Shown: positions 44,736-53,678 of the stretch, piece after piece | Numbering within the stretch: the stretch's first letter is position 1 | Layout of the letters: every line of letters begins with the position of its first letter | From: Verrucomicrobiota bacterium | Lineage (GTDB): Bacteria; Verrucomicrobiota; Verrucomicrobiia; Limisphaerales; VHCN01 | NCBI GenBank assembly: GCA_016871675.1 | Contig: VHCN01000014.1 | Coordinates: 1 to 64,000, forward strand | Length of the DNA: 64,000 bases | Direction: 5' to 3' | Position numbers and translations under genes: made by a program | Notes under the pieces: model-generated | Seen by the model: only the letters and a program-made list of their open reading frames with translations | Told to the model about the DNA's origin: nothing | Database searches by the model: none

Positions 44736-45181
44736 GACTCGCGCTCCATGGTGGCGTGCAGGCTGTATTTCTGAAGCTGGTGCACGTAGTGCTCGGCCTG
44801 CTCGAGCGTCGTGCGGGCGAGCAGGCTCTTGCCGTTGTTGTGCACTTGCATCATGTGATACTCGGCCTTCTGCCGCTGCCAGCCGAACACCACTTGAAAC
44901 ACGTGCGTGACGTAATCCATCAGGTTCACCGGATCGTCCCAACAAATCACCAGCCACGCAGGCTCGAGGTCCGGCTTGTCCGCGGTCTTCTCCGTCTTGC
45001 CGATGGCGGGGGCGACGTGCGGCTCGGCCACGCCGGGGGATGCGGATTGAATGCGGATGGCGGATGGCGGATGGCGGAATGGGGACCGAGGGGGAATGGA
45101 GCCACGGGTGTTGCGGCGGACCGGAACGAGGCGCGGCCCGGGGCCGGGGCCGGGCTGGGATGAGGGTTTCGCTGCTGCCAT
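44732..45181 (-). CDS. clpS: ATP-dependent Clp protease adaptor ClpS
   Basis: A 149-residue protein. The ClpS core is at about residues 65-145, with the N-degron pocket and ClpA-binding parts visible: WLVICWDDPVNLMDYVTHVFQ, then VHNNGKSLLARTTLEQAEHYVHQL. It presents N-end-rule substrates to ClpA. The first 60 or so residues are a low-complexity extension, partly encoded by GCGGATG repeats and Pro/Arg-rich, where normal ClpS has 20 to 30 residues. Confidence 0.9.
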   Translation of the reverse strand: MAAAKPSSQPGPGPGPRLVPVRRNTRGSIPPRSPFRHPPSAIRIQSASPGVAEPHVAPAIGKTEKTADKPDLEPAWLVICWDDPVNLMDYVTHVFQVVFGWQRQKAEYHMMQVHNNGKSLLARTTLEQAEHYVHQLQKYSLHATMERES

Positions 45182-45190
45182 TGCGCGCGC

Positions 45191-46468
45191 CTAATTCTTG
45201 GCGACGCAGTATAGCTTGGAGTTGGTGCGGATGAAAAGCTGGCCTTGGGAAACCGCCACGGCGCTGCGGGTCATGGTGTCGCCCTGTTCGCCCATCGGGT
45301 TCGTCGCGAGGAGCTTCCCGTCATTGGCGTCCACCACGAACACCTGCGCGGAGAAGTCCATGAAGTAAATCCTGCCATCGGCCCCCGTGGGCGAGGCCTG
45401 CACGGCACCCTTGGACGGCACTTTGACCGTCCACTTTGCGGTGCCCGTCCTGGGCTCGACGCGCGAGAGCGAGCCGCCTTCGGAAAGCACAAAGAATTCA
45501 TTGAGGTAGGTCAGCGGCGTGGGCACATCGGAGGAAATGGCGCTGCCGCCCGGGCTTTGCCACGCGATGCAGGAGTCGTCCTGCGTTCCGCTCAAGCCGG
45601 CCTTGATCGCGTAAATCGGGGAGCGCTTCGGCGCGCACGCGAGGATGATCCCGTCGGCGAACGCCGCGCACGGGACGTGCCGCCAGTGGCCGATGCGCGT
45701 GGGGTTCCACGTGCCCCAGCGCCAGAGTTCCCTGCCGGTCCCGGGATCGTGGCCCGTGATGTCGTCGCTGCCAATGATGAGCAGCTCCTTGCGGCCCTTG
45801 AACTCGATCGGCACGGGCGACGCAAATCCATCGCGCGACTCGGCCACGGCCTTGCCGTCGCGCACGACGCGCCAAAGTTCCTTGCCCGTCGCCGGGTCCA
45901 TCGCGAGCAAATACGGGTCCTTCCGGCGGAGGTTCTGGATGTAGAGCTTGCCGCCATAAAGCAGCGGGCTGGTCGAGTAGGTCCAGCCTTCCTGGAAGAA
46001 CGCGCCGTAGTCCGTCGTCAAGTTGCGCGACCAGGCCTGCTTGCCGGCGAAGTCGAACGCGGCGACGGGACCGTTGCCGCTTTGGAAAACCACCAGCTTG
46101 CCGTCGGTGACGGGCGACGAGGAGGCGAACGTGCTGTTGCGGTCCTTGCGGATGCCGTCGCCGAGCTTGTGCGACCAGAGGAGCTTGCCCGTCTTGCGGT
46201 CGAAGGCCATGGCCTGGACGCATTGCTCGGCCGGGTTGGCCGAGACGACGAAGACGTGATCGCCCCAGACCGCGGGCGTGGCCGCGCTTTCGCCGGGCAG
46301 GTCCGCCGTCCACACCGTGCCCTCCGTCTTGGAGAACTGCACGGGGAGGTTTTTCCCGTCGGTCGAGCCGTTGTAATTCGGCCCGCGGAAGTGCGGCCAG
46401 TGGGCGGCGTGCGCAGCGGTGGCGAGCGCCAGGGCGGCGAGGGCGGCGGGAATGCGGGTCGGGTTCAT
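45191..46468 (-). CDS. Secreted PQQ-like beta-propeller protein
   Basis: A 425-residue protein with a signal peptide (ALAALALATAAHA-A). The core begins WPHFRGPNYNGST and shows repeated PQQ-propeller blades with W-motifs (for example DRKTGKLLWSHKL, DPATGKELWRVVRDG, GTGRELWRWGTW). Such outer-surface propellers are common in PVC bacteria, usually without PQQ bound. Neither catalytic Asp nor heme-binding motifs are seen, so an enzymatic role is doubtful. It is divergent from the isomerase-like gene. Confidence 0.88.
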   Translation of the reverse strand: MNPTRIPAALAALALATAAHAAHWPHFRGPNYNGSTDGKNLPVQFSKTEGTVWTADLPGESAATPAVWGDHVFVVSANPAEQCVQAMAFDRKTGKLLWSHKLGDGIRKDRNSTFASSSPVTDGKLVVFQSGNGPVAAFDFAGKQAWSRNLTTDYGAFFQEGWTYSTSPLLYGGKLYIQNLRRKDPYLLAMDPATGKELWRVVRDGKAVAESRDGFASPVPIEFKGRKELLIIGSDDITGHDPGTGRELWRWGTWNPTRIGHWRHVPCAAFADGIILACAPKRSPIYAIKAGLSGTQDDSCIAWQSPGGSAISSDVPTPLTYLNEFFVLSEGGSLSRVEPRTGTAKWTVKVPSKGAVQASPTGADGRIYFMDFSAQVFVVDANDGKLLATNPMGEQGDTMTRSAVAVSQGQLFIRTNSKLYCVAKN

Positions 46469-46555
46469 CAGTTTTTGCGTTGGGATTTCAGCGGCGCGGA
46501 GTGTAACGTCACGGCGTTCAAACCCGGAAGTTCAAAAAAGTTTGCCCACCCCGAC

Positions 46556-47467
46556 ATGAAAGCCAGCACTTCGACGCCTTCGGGCAGCTCCCGCTTCAGC
46601 CGCCGGATGATCCTCCGCGGCGGCGCACTCGCTGCGGCGGCCGCGACCGCTGCACCTGCCTTTCTTCGCGGCGCTGAGCCCGGTTCCTACAAGGCAAAGA
46701 ACGGGCGCATCAACCAGTCCGTCGTTCCCTGGTGCTTCCGCCCGATGACGGTCGAGGACCTCGCGTCGCACGCCGTGAAGCTCGGCCTCAAGTCCGTCGA
46801 GTTGGTCGGGCCGGACAAGTTTGCGGTGCTCAAACAGCACGGGCTGGTCTGCGCGCTCACGGGCAGCCACGGCTTCGCCAAAGGCTTCGCCCACGTCGAG
46901 GAACACGCCGAGTGCATCAAGGTGCTGACCGAGCGCATCGATGCCACAGCCGCGGCGGGCTTCCCGGCGGTGATCACCTTCTCGGGCTTCCGCCGCAAGC
47001 TCAGCGACGAGGAAGGCATGAAGAACATGGTGGACGGCCTCAAGAAAATTGCCGGCCACGCCGAGAGGCAGAACGTGACGCTCGCGCTGGAGATGCTCAA
47101 CTCCCGCGTGAACATCGAGATGAAGGGTCACCCGGACTACTTCTGCGACGACATGGACCGGACGATCGAGATCCTCAAACGCGTCGGCTCCGAACGCGTG
47201 AAGGTGCTCTTCGACATCTACCACGTGCAGATCATGCACGGCGACGTGACCGTGCGGATCAAGCAATACAAGGACTTCATCGCGCACTACCACACCGCAG
47301 GCGTGCCGGGCCGGAACGAAATCGACGCCACGCAGGAGGTCAATTACGCCGCGATCATGAAGACGATCGCTGAAACCGGCTACAAGGGCCACGTCGGGCA
47401 GGAGTTCATCCCGCTGCGCGACAAGGTGGCGTCCCTCGCCGAGGCGGTGAAGATTTGCGACGTTTGA
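46556..47467 (+). CDS. Tat-exported TIM-barrel sugar isomerase-like protein
   Basis: A 303-residue protein with a twin-arginine leader (SSRFSRRMILRGG, then an Ala-rich helix), so it probably leaves the cytoplasm folded. The rest is a xylose-isomerase/hydroxypyruvate-isomerase-like TIM barrel, with likely metal-binding residues in LALEMLNSRVN, DIYHVQIMHGD, HYHTAGVPGRNEID and GHVGQEFIPLRD. In Verrucomicrobia and Planctomycetes such exported enzymes are frequent and rarely tested; hydroxypyruvate isomerase (Hyi) is the nearest named family. The substrate is unknown. Confidence 0.85.
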   Translation: MKASTSTPSGSSRFSRRMILRGGALAAAAATAAPAFLRGAEPGSYKAKNGRINQSVVPWCFRPMTVEDLASHAVKLGLKSVELVGPDKFAVLKQHGLVCALTGSHGFAKGFAHVEEHAECIKVLTERIDATAAAGFPAVITFSGFRRKLSDEEGMKNMVDGLKKIAGHAERQNVTLALEMLNSRVNIEMKGHPDYFCDDMDRTIEILKRVGSERVKVLFDIYHVQIMHGDVTVRIKQYKDFIAHYHTAGVPGRNEIDATQEVNYAAIMKTIAETGYKGHVGQEFIPLRDKVASLAEAVKICDV

Positions 47468-47537
47468 ATCCGCGCCGACAACTGCCGTCCATCCTGAGCC
47501 CCCATCCCATCGCCAACCCACTGAACCCTGTCACACC

Positions 47538-48560
47538 ATGAACCGCACAGCCCTGGCCCTCCTCGCCGCTCTCGCCCTGCTCGCGCCCGCCCGCGCCGCC
47601 ACCTACACCGCCGTTGCCGACTGGCTCAAGCTGCCGGAGGGCCGCCCGCAGCTCGGCAACATGCACGGCGACATCGCCGTCAGTTCCAAGGGCGAGGTTT
47701 ACGTCAGCGTGATGGACCCGAAGGCCGGGCTGCAAGTTTTCAGCAGCGATGGGAAGTTCCTGCGAAATGTGCCGGATGCGCCCGCGGACTTCCACGGCTT
47801 CGTCATCAAGAAGGACGCGGCCGGCGAGTTCATCTACGGCCCCCGGCTCAACGCCGACGGCCAGAACATCCTCAAGCTCACCCTCGATGGGAAGAAAGTG
47901 CTCGAAATCCCCGCGTCCGCCATCCCGGATGAGTTCAAGAACAAGGTCCCGCCCAACACGAAGAAAAACGAGAAGGGCGAGGTGCCGAAGAACCCGAACG
48001 AGGGGAAGTCCTTTGTGCGTCTCACCGGCATGGACGTCGCCCCCAACGGCGACTTGTTCGTCACGGACGGCTACGCGAGCAGCTACGTGCACCGGTTCGA
48101 CAAGACGGGCAAGTATCTGAAGTCATTCGGCGGGAAGAAGCCGCCTTACAACTTCACCACGCTCCACAAGATCGCCGTGGACACGCGCTTCACGCCCGTC
48201 CGCATCATCGCGTGCGACCGCGAGGCGCTGCGCGTCGTGCACATGTCCATCGACGGCGAGTTTCTCGGTGTCGTGGCCAAGGACCTCCTCGCGCCGGCGG
48301 CGATCACGGTGCAGGGGGAATACGCGCTGGTCGGGGAAATCGGCGGCGCAGTCAGCGTGCTCGACAAGGAAGGCAAGCTCGTGGCGCGGCTTGGCTTGAA
48401 CACCGAGAAGGCCGAGGTGAAGAACAACCAGACCAAGCCCGCGGTGTGGCGCACCGGATTTGTCACCGCGCCGCACGGGGTCGCGTTCAACGCCTCCGGC
48501 GACGTCTTCGTGGCCGAATACAACATTTACGGCCGGGTCCACCGCTTCAACCGCCAGTGA
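47538..48560 (+). CDS. Secreted NHL-like beta-propeller protein
   Basis: A 340-residue protein with a signal peptide (LALLAALALLAPARA-A) and six-bladed propeller features: repeated units such as VSSKGEVYVS, DVAPNGDLFVTDGY and NASGDVFVAEYNIYGRVHRF. These match NHL or peptidylglycine-amidating-lyase-like propellers. It lies 70 bp after the isomerase-like gene on the same strand, so the two may be co-expressed as an extracytoplasmic pair. Function unknown. Confidence 0.85.
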   Translation: MNRTALALLAALALLAPARAATYTAVADWLKLPEGRPQLGNMHGDIAVSSKGEVYVSVMDPKAGLQVFSSDGKFLRNVPDAPADFHGFVIKKDAAGEFIYGPRLNADGQNILKLTLDGKKVLEIPASAIPDEFKNKVPPNTKKNEKGEVPKNPNEGKSFVRLTGMDVAPNGDLFVTDGYASSYVHRFDKTGKYLKSFGGKKPPYNFTTLHKIAVDTRFTPVRIIACDREALRVVHMSIDGEFLGVVAKDLLAPAAITVQGEYALVGEIGGAVSVLDKEGKLVARLGLNTEKAEVKNNQTKPAVWRTGFVTAPHGVAFNASGDVFVAEYNIYGRVHRFNRQ

Positions 48561-48566
48561 CGCGTC

Positions 48567-49676
48567 TCAGCTCGTGCGCATCGGCATGAGCACGTAAAGA
48601 AACGGGCCGTTGATCTTGAGCAGGCCGGGGCTCAATTCGTCGGTGAGTTCCATGAACACCTCGTCGGTTTCCACGACCTTGAGCGGGTCCATGAGGTAGG
48701 CGGGATTGAACGCGATGGCGATCTCGCGACCCTTGTAGTTGATGGCCAGGCTCTCGCGTCCCTCGCCGATTTCCGGTGTGTTGGCCGTGATGTCCAGCCG
48801 GTTCTTCCCGAACGAGAGCTTCACGGAGTTGGACTTCTCGCTGGTCATGAATTCCGCGCGGCGCAGGGCTTGATGGAATTCCTCGCGGTTCAGCGCGATG
48901 CGTTCCTTCGTCTCCTTCGGGATGACCTGCTGGTAATTCGGATAACTGCCCTCGACGAGCTTGGAGATGAGCACGATGGGCGCGCCTTCCTGCGGCCGGA
49001 GGGTGAAGCATGCCTGATTGTCCGTGAATCGGATGTCCACCTCGCCCGCGCCTTGGATGAGCCGGTTCAGTTCGTTGCATGCCTTCGTCGGTAGAATGAA
49101 GCTGCCCTCCGCGCCGCCGGTTCCCTCAGAGTCTTCCTCGTCCATCGCCAAACGGCGCCCGTCCGTGGCCACCATGGTGATTTTGTCCGTGGCGAACTTC
49201 ATGAAGATTCCGTTCAAGATGAACCGCGACTCGTCATTTGACATCGCAATCGAGCTGCGGCGCAGCATGGATTTGAACTTCTCGAGCGGGAGTGTGAGCT
49301 TGCGGTCGTTGCCGAAGGTCGCGACGGGCGGAAACTCCTCGGCACCCAATCCATGGATGCGATAGAATGCCCCCCCCGCTTGCAAGGTCGCGACGGCCTT
49401 CGAATCGGTCTCAAACTCGATGCTGTTGCCCGGGAGTTCGCGCGCAATTCCAAAAAGGCGCTTCACGGGGAGCGTCGAACTGCCAACTCCTAGAACCTCC
49501 GCCTTGACCTTGCAAATGATGGTCACGTCCAAGTCGGTCGCGGTGAACTCGACCAAACCGTTCTCCGCACGGATCAGGACGTTGGACAAGATGGGGAGCG
49601 TGGTCCGGCTGCCCACGATGTTTTGAACCGCTTGAAGTCCTGTGATGATTTGGTCCTTGGGGATGGTGATTTTCAT
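48567..49676 (-). CDS. dnaN: DNA polymerase III beta sliding clamp
   Basis: A 369-residue protein with the three-fold clamp fold. N-terminal MKITIPKDQIITGLQAVQNIVGSRTTLPILSN and C-terminal LLKINGPFLYVLMPMR are highly typical. The ring encircles DNA and tethers the polymerase and many repair proteins. Neither dnaA nor recF, its usual neighbours, is here; cysteine desulfurase lies upstream in the same direction with 192 bp between. Confidence 0.97.
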   Translation of the reverse strand: MKITIPKDQIITGLQAVQNIVGSRTTLPILSNVLIRAENGLVEFTATDLDVTIICKVKAEVLGVGSSTLPVKRLFGIARELPGNSIEFETDSKAVATLQAGGAFYRIHGLGAEEFPPVATFGNDRKLTLPLEKFKSMLRRSSIAMSNDESRFILNGIFMKFATDKITMVATDGRRLAMDEEDSEGTGGAEGSFILPTKACNELNRLIQGAGEVDIRFTDNQACFTLRPQEGAPIVLISKLVEGSYPNYQQVIPKETKERIALNREEFHQALRRAEFMTSEKSNSVKLSFGKNRLDITANTPEIGEGRESLAINYKGREIAIAFNPAYLMDPLKVVETDEVFMELTDELSPGLLKINGPFLYVLMPMRTS

Positions 49677-49844
49677 GCGGTGCGTTACTATTCTGACCTG
49701 AAGGTGAGTTCAGCCGTATTATTAAGGGCTGTGAATAGTTGAAAGGAATGACCGTGTCAAGGCGGCTGGACCAGGGGAACCACGATTGGGAGAAGGTGTG
49801 AGAAAGCCGGGGCCCAATTGGTAGTGGTGCGGGCTGGTCGCTGG

Positions 49845-49894
49845 TTGTTCACACGGTTCACGGGATGTTCACAGGCTGTGGGCAGGCTGTGGGC
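49845..49894. promoter_or_regulatory. Cluster of DnaA-box-like or TTCAC repeats upstream of dnaN
   Basis: The sequence carries three TTCAC words (starting at 49848, 49857 and 49868) and two GGCTGTGGGC direct repeats 11 bp apart (49874 and 49885). TTGTTCACA at 49845 matches the E. coli DnaA box consensus TTATCCACA at 7 of 9 positions. It lies upstream of dnaN and partly inside the end of the cysteine desulfurase gene. It could be a regulator or DnaA array; none is proven. Confidence 0.4.
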
Positions 49895-51062
49895 GGTGTT
49901 GTTGGTCACTTTTCTGAGCGGCACTCCGGATCCGCGCGACAACCGTTGGGAAAACCGCCAGCACTCGATCGACTTCCGCGGTCGTGGACTCCCGCCCGAG
50001 GGAGAAGCGGACCAGTGAATTCGCTTCCGAAGCGCCGACACCCATCGCGGTCATGACATGGGAAGGCTCCAGCGATCCGGAAGAACACGCCGAACCGCTC
50101 GACGCGCACACGCCCTCCAAGTCCAAACCAGCTAGCAGCGCGATACTGTCGCAACCTTCAACGGTGAAGGACGCGGTGTTGGCCAGCCTGGCGGTGGCGG
50201 CGCCGCGAAAATGCACGCCAGGACACGCCGCCAGCCCCGCGATGAGTGTGCGCGTGAGTGGTTCGAGCTGCGCCGGCGGGAATACCGGCTCACGCACAAA
50301 CCGCTCGATGACTTCGCAAAGCCCGACAATCGCCGCGAGGTTCTCCGTGCCCGCCCGTCGTTCGTTTTCATGGCCGCCACCGAACAGGATCGGGTCCGGG
50401 TGCAGTGGCGACCGGATGAACAGCGCGCCCGCGCCTTTCGGCCCGTGAAACTTGTGCGCGCAGACGGTCACCAAGTCCGCGTTGAACTGGTGGATGCTCG
50501 CAAACGGCTGCTTCCCGAACCACTGGACGGCGTCCGTGTGAAACGCGACCGAGCGTGCGCGACACGCCGCTCCCAGTTCCGCCACGGGCTGCAGGGTCCC
50601 GGTCTCGTTGTTCGCGGCTTGGATGGAAACCAGAATCGTGTCCGGCCGAAGCGCGCGCTGGAGCGTATCGACGTGGATGCGCCCCTCGGAATCGCACGGC
50701 AGGACTGAGAGTTCGAAACCTTCCGTGCGCGCCAGATACTGGCAGGCGTGCAGCACGGCGTGGTGTTCGACGGCGGAAGTGATGATGTGGCGTCCGCGGT
50801 TTCGGAGGAGCCGCGCCGTGCCGAAGATGGCGAGATTCACGCTCTCGGTCCCGCCGCTGGTGAAGACAACCTCCGCCGGCCGGCAGGCGAAGACCGACGC
50901 GACCCGGTCGCGCGCATCGTCGAGCAACGCCCGCGCGCGGCGGCCGACGTGGTGGACGCTCGACGGATTGCCGAACACCTCGCCGAGGAACGGCAGCATC
51001 GCCTCGCGCACCGCGGGGTCGGGCGTCGTCGTCGCGTTGTAATCGAAGTAGATCGTGTGCAT
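49869..51062 (-). CDS. Cysteine desulfurase, NifS/IscS type
   Basis: A 397-residue PLP enzyme that removes sulfur from cysteine for Fe-S or thio-cofactor assembly. Present are YFDYNATTTPDPAV at the start, the PLP lysine in CAHKFHGPKGAGALF, the sulfur-carrying cysteine in SSGSACSSGS and HTDAVQWFGKQ. The Cys lies in a longer loop as in NifS/IscS rather than in SufS, and the IscU and IscA partners are not adjacent. Length is normal. Confidence 0.92.
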   Translation of the reverse strand: MHTIYFDYNATTTPDPAVREAMLPFLGEVFGNPSSVHHVGRRARALLDDARDRVASVFACRPAEVVFTSGGTESVNLAIFGTARLLRNRGRHIITSAVEHHAVLHACQYLARTEGFELSVLPCDSEGRIHVDTLQRALRPDTILVSIQAANNETGTLQPVAELGAACRARSVAFHTDAVQWFGKQPFASIHQFNADLVTVCAHKFHGPKGAGALFIRSPLHPDPILFGGGHENERRAGTENLAAIVGLCEVIERFVREPVFPPAQLEPLTRTLIAGLAACPGVHFRGAATARLANTASFTVEGCDSIALLAGLDLEGVCASSGSACSSGSLEPSHVMTAMGVGASEANSLVRFSLGRESTTAEVDRVLAVFPTVVARIRSAAQKSDQQHRPQPAHSL

Positions 51063-51185
51063 CTGCGGGGCCGCTCAGGTGTCCACCGGTGTCCGCCGGG
51101 CGGAACCACTCGCGCAGGGGGCGGTCAGTCTTCTCACCGGATGAACTCCGGTCGCTGCGCGGCCGGTTGCGCGCCGCCGGGCACG

Positions 51186-51665
51186 TCACGGCGAGACGGA
51201 AAGCCGCTCCTCATTGCGCTCGCGGCTCATCAGGACGCCCTGCTCCTTGTAGGCTTTGAGCATGAAGTGCGTTGCCGTCGAGACCACGCCGCTGAGGGTC
51301 GCGAGTTTTTCCGAGACAAACGACGCCACGTCGCGGAGCGATTCGCCCTCGACCACCACCAGCAAGTCGTAGCCGCCCGACATGAGATGGCAGGACCGCA
51401 CTTCGTCGTAGCGCGCAATGCGGTCGGCGAGCCGGTTGAAGCCGCCCTCGCGCTCGGGGGTGATCTTCACCTCAATCACGGCGCGCACAATGTCCACCCC
51501 GAGCTTCTCCTCATTGAGGATTGTGCGGTAGCCGAGAATGACCTGCCCGGACTCGTAGTCCTTGATGCGGGCGGCGACTTCCGGCTCGGTGGAATTGAGC
51601 AATGCGGCGAGTTGCGCCGGGCGGAGCGCGGCATTCTTGTGGAGGAGCTTCAGGAGCGGATCCAT
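51186..51665 (-). CDS. Lrp/AsnC-family transcription regulator
   Basis: A 159-residue protein with an N-terminal winged-helix region (about 1-55, less conserved than usual) and a C-terminal RAM ligand-binding and dimer domain (about 60-140, with VRSCHLMSGGYDLLVVVEGES). The gene starts 9 bases after the GH31 stop, so it is probably co-transcribed with the glycosidase. Lrp-type proteins respond to amino acids or metabolites; the ligand here is unknown. Confidence 0.87.
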   Translation of the reverse strand: MDPLLKLLHKNAALRPAQLAALLNSTEPEVAARIKDYESGQVILGYRTILNEEKLGVDIVRAVIEVKITPEREGGFNRLADRIARYDEVRSCHLMSGGYDLLVVVEGESLRDVASFVSEKLATLSGVVSTATHFMLKAYKEQGVLMSRERNEERLSVSP

Positions 51666-51674
51666 GCGCGGAGG

Positions 51675-53678
51675 TTAGCCACGGAGTTTGCCGATTGCCA
51701 CGGATTTCCCGGCGCTGGCGCGAACGAACAGCGGGATTCGGTCCAGCGGCGCCTGCGCGGGCACGTGCCGGCCGCCCCGCAAGACCCGGCCCGTCCACGC
51801 ATCCCGCCAGCGACCGCGGGGCAGATAAACCGATCGTGCCATGATGCCGGGCGCGAGCACGGGAGCCACGAGCAAATCCGCGCCCACGAGGAACTGGTCG
51901 TTGCAAGCCGCGGCGATGGGGTCGTCCTGGAAGTGAAACAGGAGCGGCCGCATCACCGGCCAGCCGCGCGCACTGGCCTCGGCGAAGCACTGCGCCAGAT
52001 ACGGCAGCAGTTTCATGCGCAGGCGGATTGCGTTGCGGCTGATGCGCTCAACTTCCGGGCCGAATTCCCACGGCTCCTGCGGGCGCGAGTCCTTGTTCGA
52101 GTGATTGCGGAAGAACGGGGTGAGCGCGCCGAGTTGCATCCAGCGCGCGAAGAGTTCCGGCGTCGGCGAATCGAGAAAGCCGCCCACGTCCGCGCCGCAA
52201 AAGGCGACGCCGCTCAAGCCGAGGTTCAGCAGCGCGGGCACGGAAGCCGCGAGGTGCTCCCAAGTCGAGCTGTTGTCGCCGGTCCACACGGCGGCGTGGC
52301 GCTGGATGCCGGCATAGCCTGCGCGCGTCAGCACGAACGGCCGCTCGCGCGGATTCACACGCCGCGCCCCCTCGCGCGCGGCTGCGGCCATGGCGAGCCC
52401 GTAAAGATTGTGCGCGGAGGTGTGGCGCATCGTTTCCTGCGGCGCGGGGCGGTGCACGGCATCGGGCGGCAGGGTCTTGCCCGCGGTGTCGAAGAGCGCC
52501 GGCTCGTTCATGTCGCACCAGATGCCCGCGAGTCCGAGGCGCATGAACCGTGCCTGCTCGCGCGCCCACCACGCGCGCGCCCGCGGGCTCATGAAGTCCG
52601 GGAAGCGGCACCGGCCCGGCCACACTTTGCCGATGAAGTCGCGCTTGCCGCCCGCGACCTTCACAAATGCAGCGAGCGCCCGGCCGCGGCGCAGCACGGC
52701 GAATCGCCGGTCATTCTTCACGCCGGGATTGGTGATGGCGACGACACGGAAGCCCGCCCGACGCAGCTTCGCCAGCATTTCGCGCGGACGCGGGAACGAC
52801 TTGCCGAACGTGAAGACGCGGTGGCCGTCCATGTGATCAATGTCCAGCCACAGCGCGGAGCACGGGAAGCGGCGTCGGCGCAATCCGCGCGCCATGCTCT
52901 CGACCTCGTCGCGCGACGTGTAGCCGAACCGGCATTGGTGGTAGCCGAGCGCCCAGTGCGGCGGCAGCGGCGTGCGGCCCGTGAGTTCCGTGTAGCGCTC
53001 GAGGATGTCCGGCACGCGCGGCCCCGCGAAAAGATAAAGGTCCACTTCGCCTTCCTCCGCGCGAAGCGACCAGCGCCCGGCAGTGGCGTGACCCATGTCC
53101 CAAACCTGACGTGCGGCATTGTCCCAGAAAATCCCGGCGGCGCTCCCTCCTCGCAGCGTGATCGCAAACGGAATTGAAACATACGTGCTGCGCAAGCCGG
53201 GATGCAGGCACGAGGCATGGCCGAGCACGTCGATGTTCCAAAACTCCCGAACGAGTCCGCGTCGATCCAGCGGGCCGGTCATTGCGCCGAGTCCGTGAAT
53301 GGACTCGGCGTCGCGCAGCGCGAGCGCCACGCGCGGGTGGTCACGGGCGAATCGAGATTCGACCGCGTCGAGTGCGAGGCGGCCGCGCGCGTCGCGCAAA
53401 GCCCAGCGAGCCGTGGATGTGTCGAACCGCACCGACCCCGTGAAGGTCCGCAGTTCGACAACGTGGCCGCGGGCGATCAGTCTGGTGGCGGGCGACGGCC
53501 AGGAGACCTTCTCAATCGCCATCGAGGGACGAGCGGCGAAGTCACGACCGCGCGTGAGGCGGAGGCGGAACAGGTCTGGTGCGAGGGCGCGGAGTTCCGC
53601 CGTGGCGCGCCGGGATTGCAGGCGCACGAAGACCGCGCCCGACTGCGCGACGCGGAAGGAATCGCCTGTGGACTGCAC
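51675..53678 (-). CDS. Glycoside hydrolase family 31 enzyme
   Basis: A protein of about 667 residues with the GH31 alpha-glucosidase architecture: N-terminal beta-sandwich, (beta/alpha)8 barrel and C-terminal beta domains. The nucleophile Asp lies in GIWCDMNEP, and the acid/base Asp in AAVWTGDNSSTWEHL; ALWLDIDHM and HYHQCRFGY-like signatures are also seen. No signal peptide is evident with the chosen GTG start, so it may be cytoplasmic, but the start is uncertain because the frame is open for another 100 codons. Activity could be alpha-glucosidase, alpha-xylosidase or a related one. Confidence 0.88.
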   Translation of the reverse strand: MQSTGDSFRVAQSGAVFVRLQSRRATAELRALAPDLFRLRLTRGRDFAARPSMAIEKVSWPSPATRLIARGHVVELRTFTGSVRFDTSTARWALRDARGRLALDAVESRFARDHPRVALALRDAESIHGLGAMTGPLDRRGLVREFWNIDVLGHASCLHPGLRSTYVSIPFAITLRGGSAAGIFWDNAARQVWDMGHATAGRWSLRAEEGEVDLYLFAGPRVPDILERYTELTGRTPLPPHWALGYHQCRFGYTSRDEVESMARGLRRRRFPCSALWLDIDHMDGHRVFTFGKSFPRPREMLAKLRRAGFRVVAITNPGVKNDRRFAVLRRGRALAAFVKVAGGKRDFIGKVWPGRCRFPDFMSPRARAWWAREQARFMRLGLAGIWCDMNEPALFDTAGKTLPPDAVHRPAPQETMRHTSAHNLYGLAMAAAAREGARRVNPRERPFVLTRAGYAGIQRHAAVWTGDNSSTWEHLAASVPALLNLGLSGVAFCGADVGGFLDSPTPELFARWMQLGALTPFFRNHSNKDSRPQEPWEFGPEVERISRNAIRLRMKLLPYLAQCFAEASARGWPVMRPLLFHFQDDPIAAACNDQFLVGADLLVAPVLAPGIMARSVYLPRGRWRDAWTGRVLRGGRHVPAQAPLDRIPLFVRASAGKSVAIGKLRG

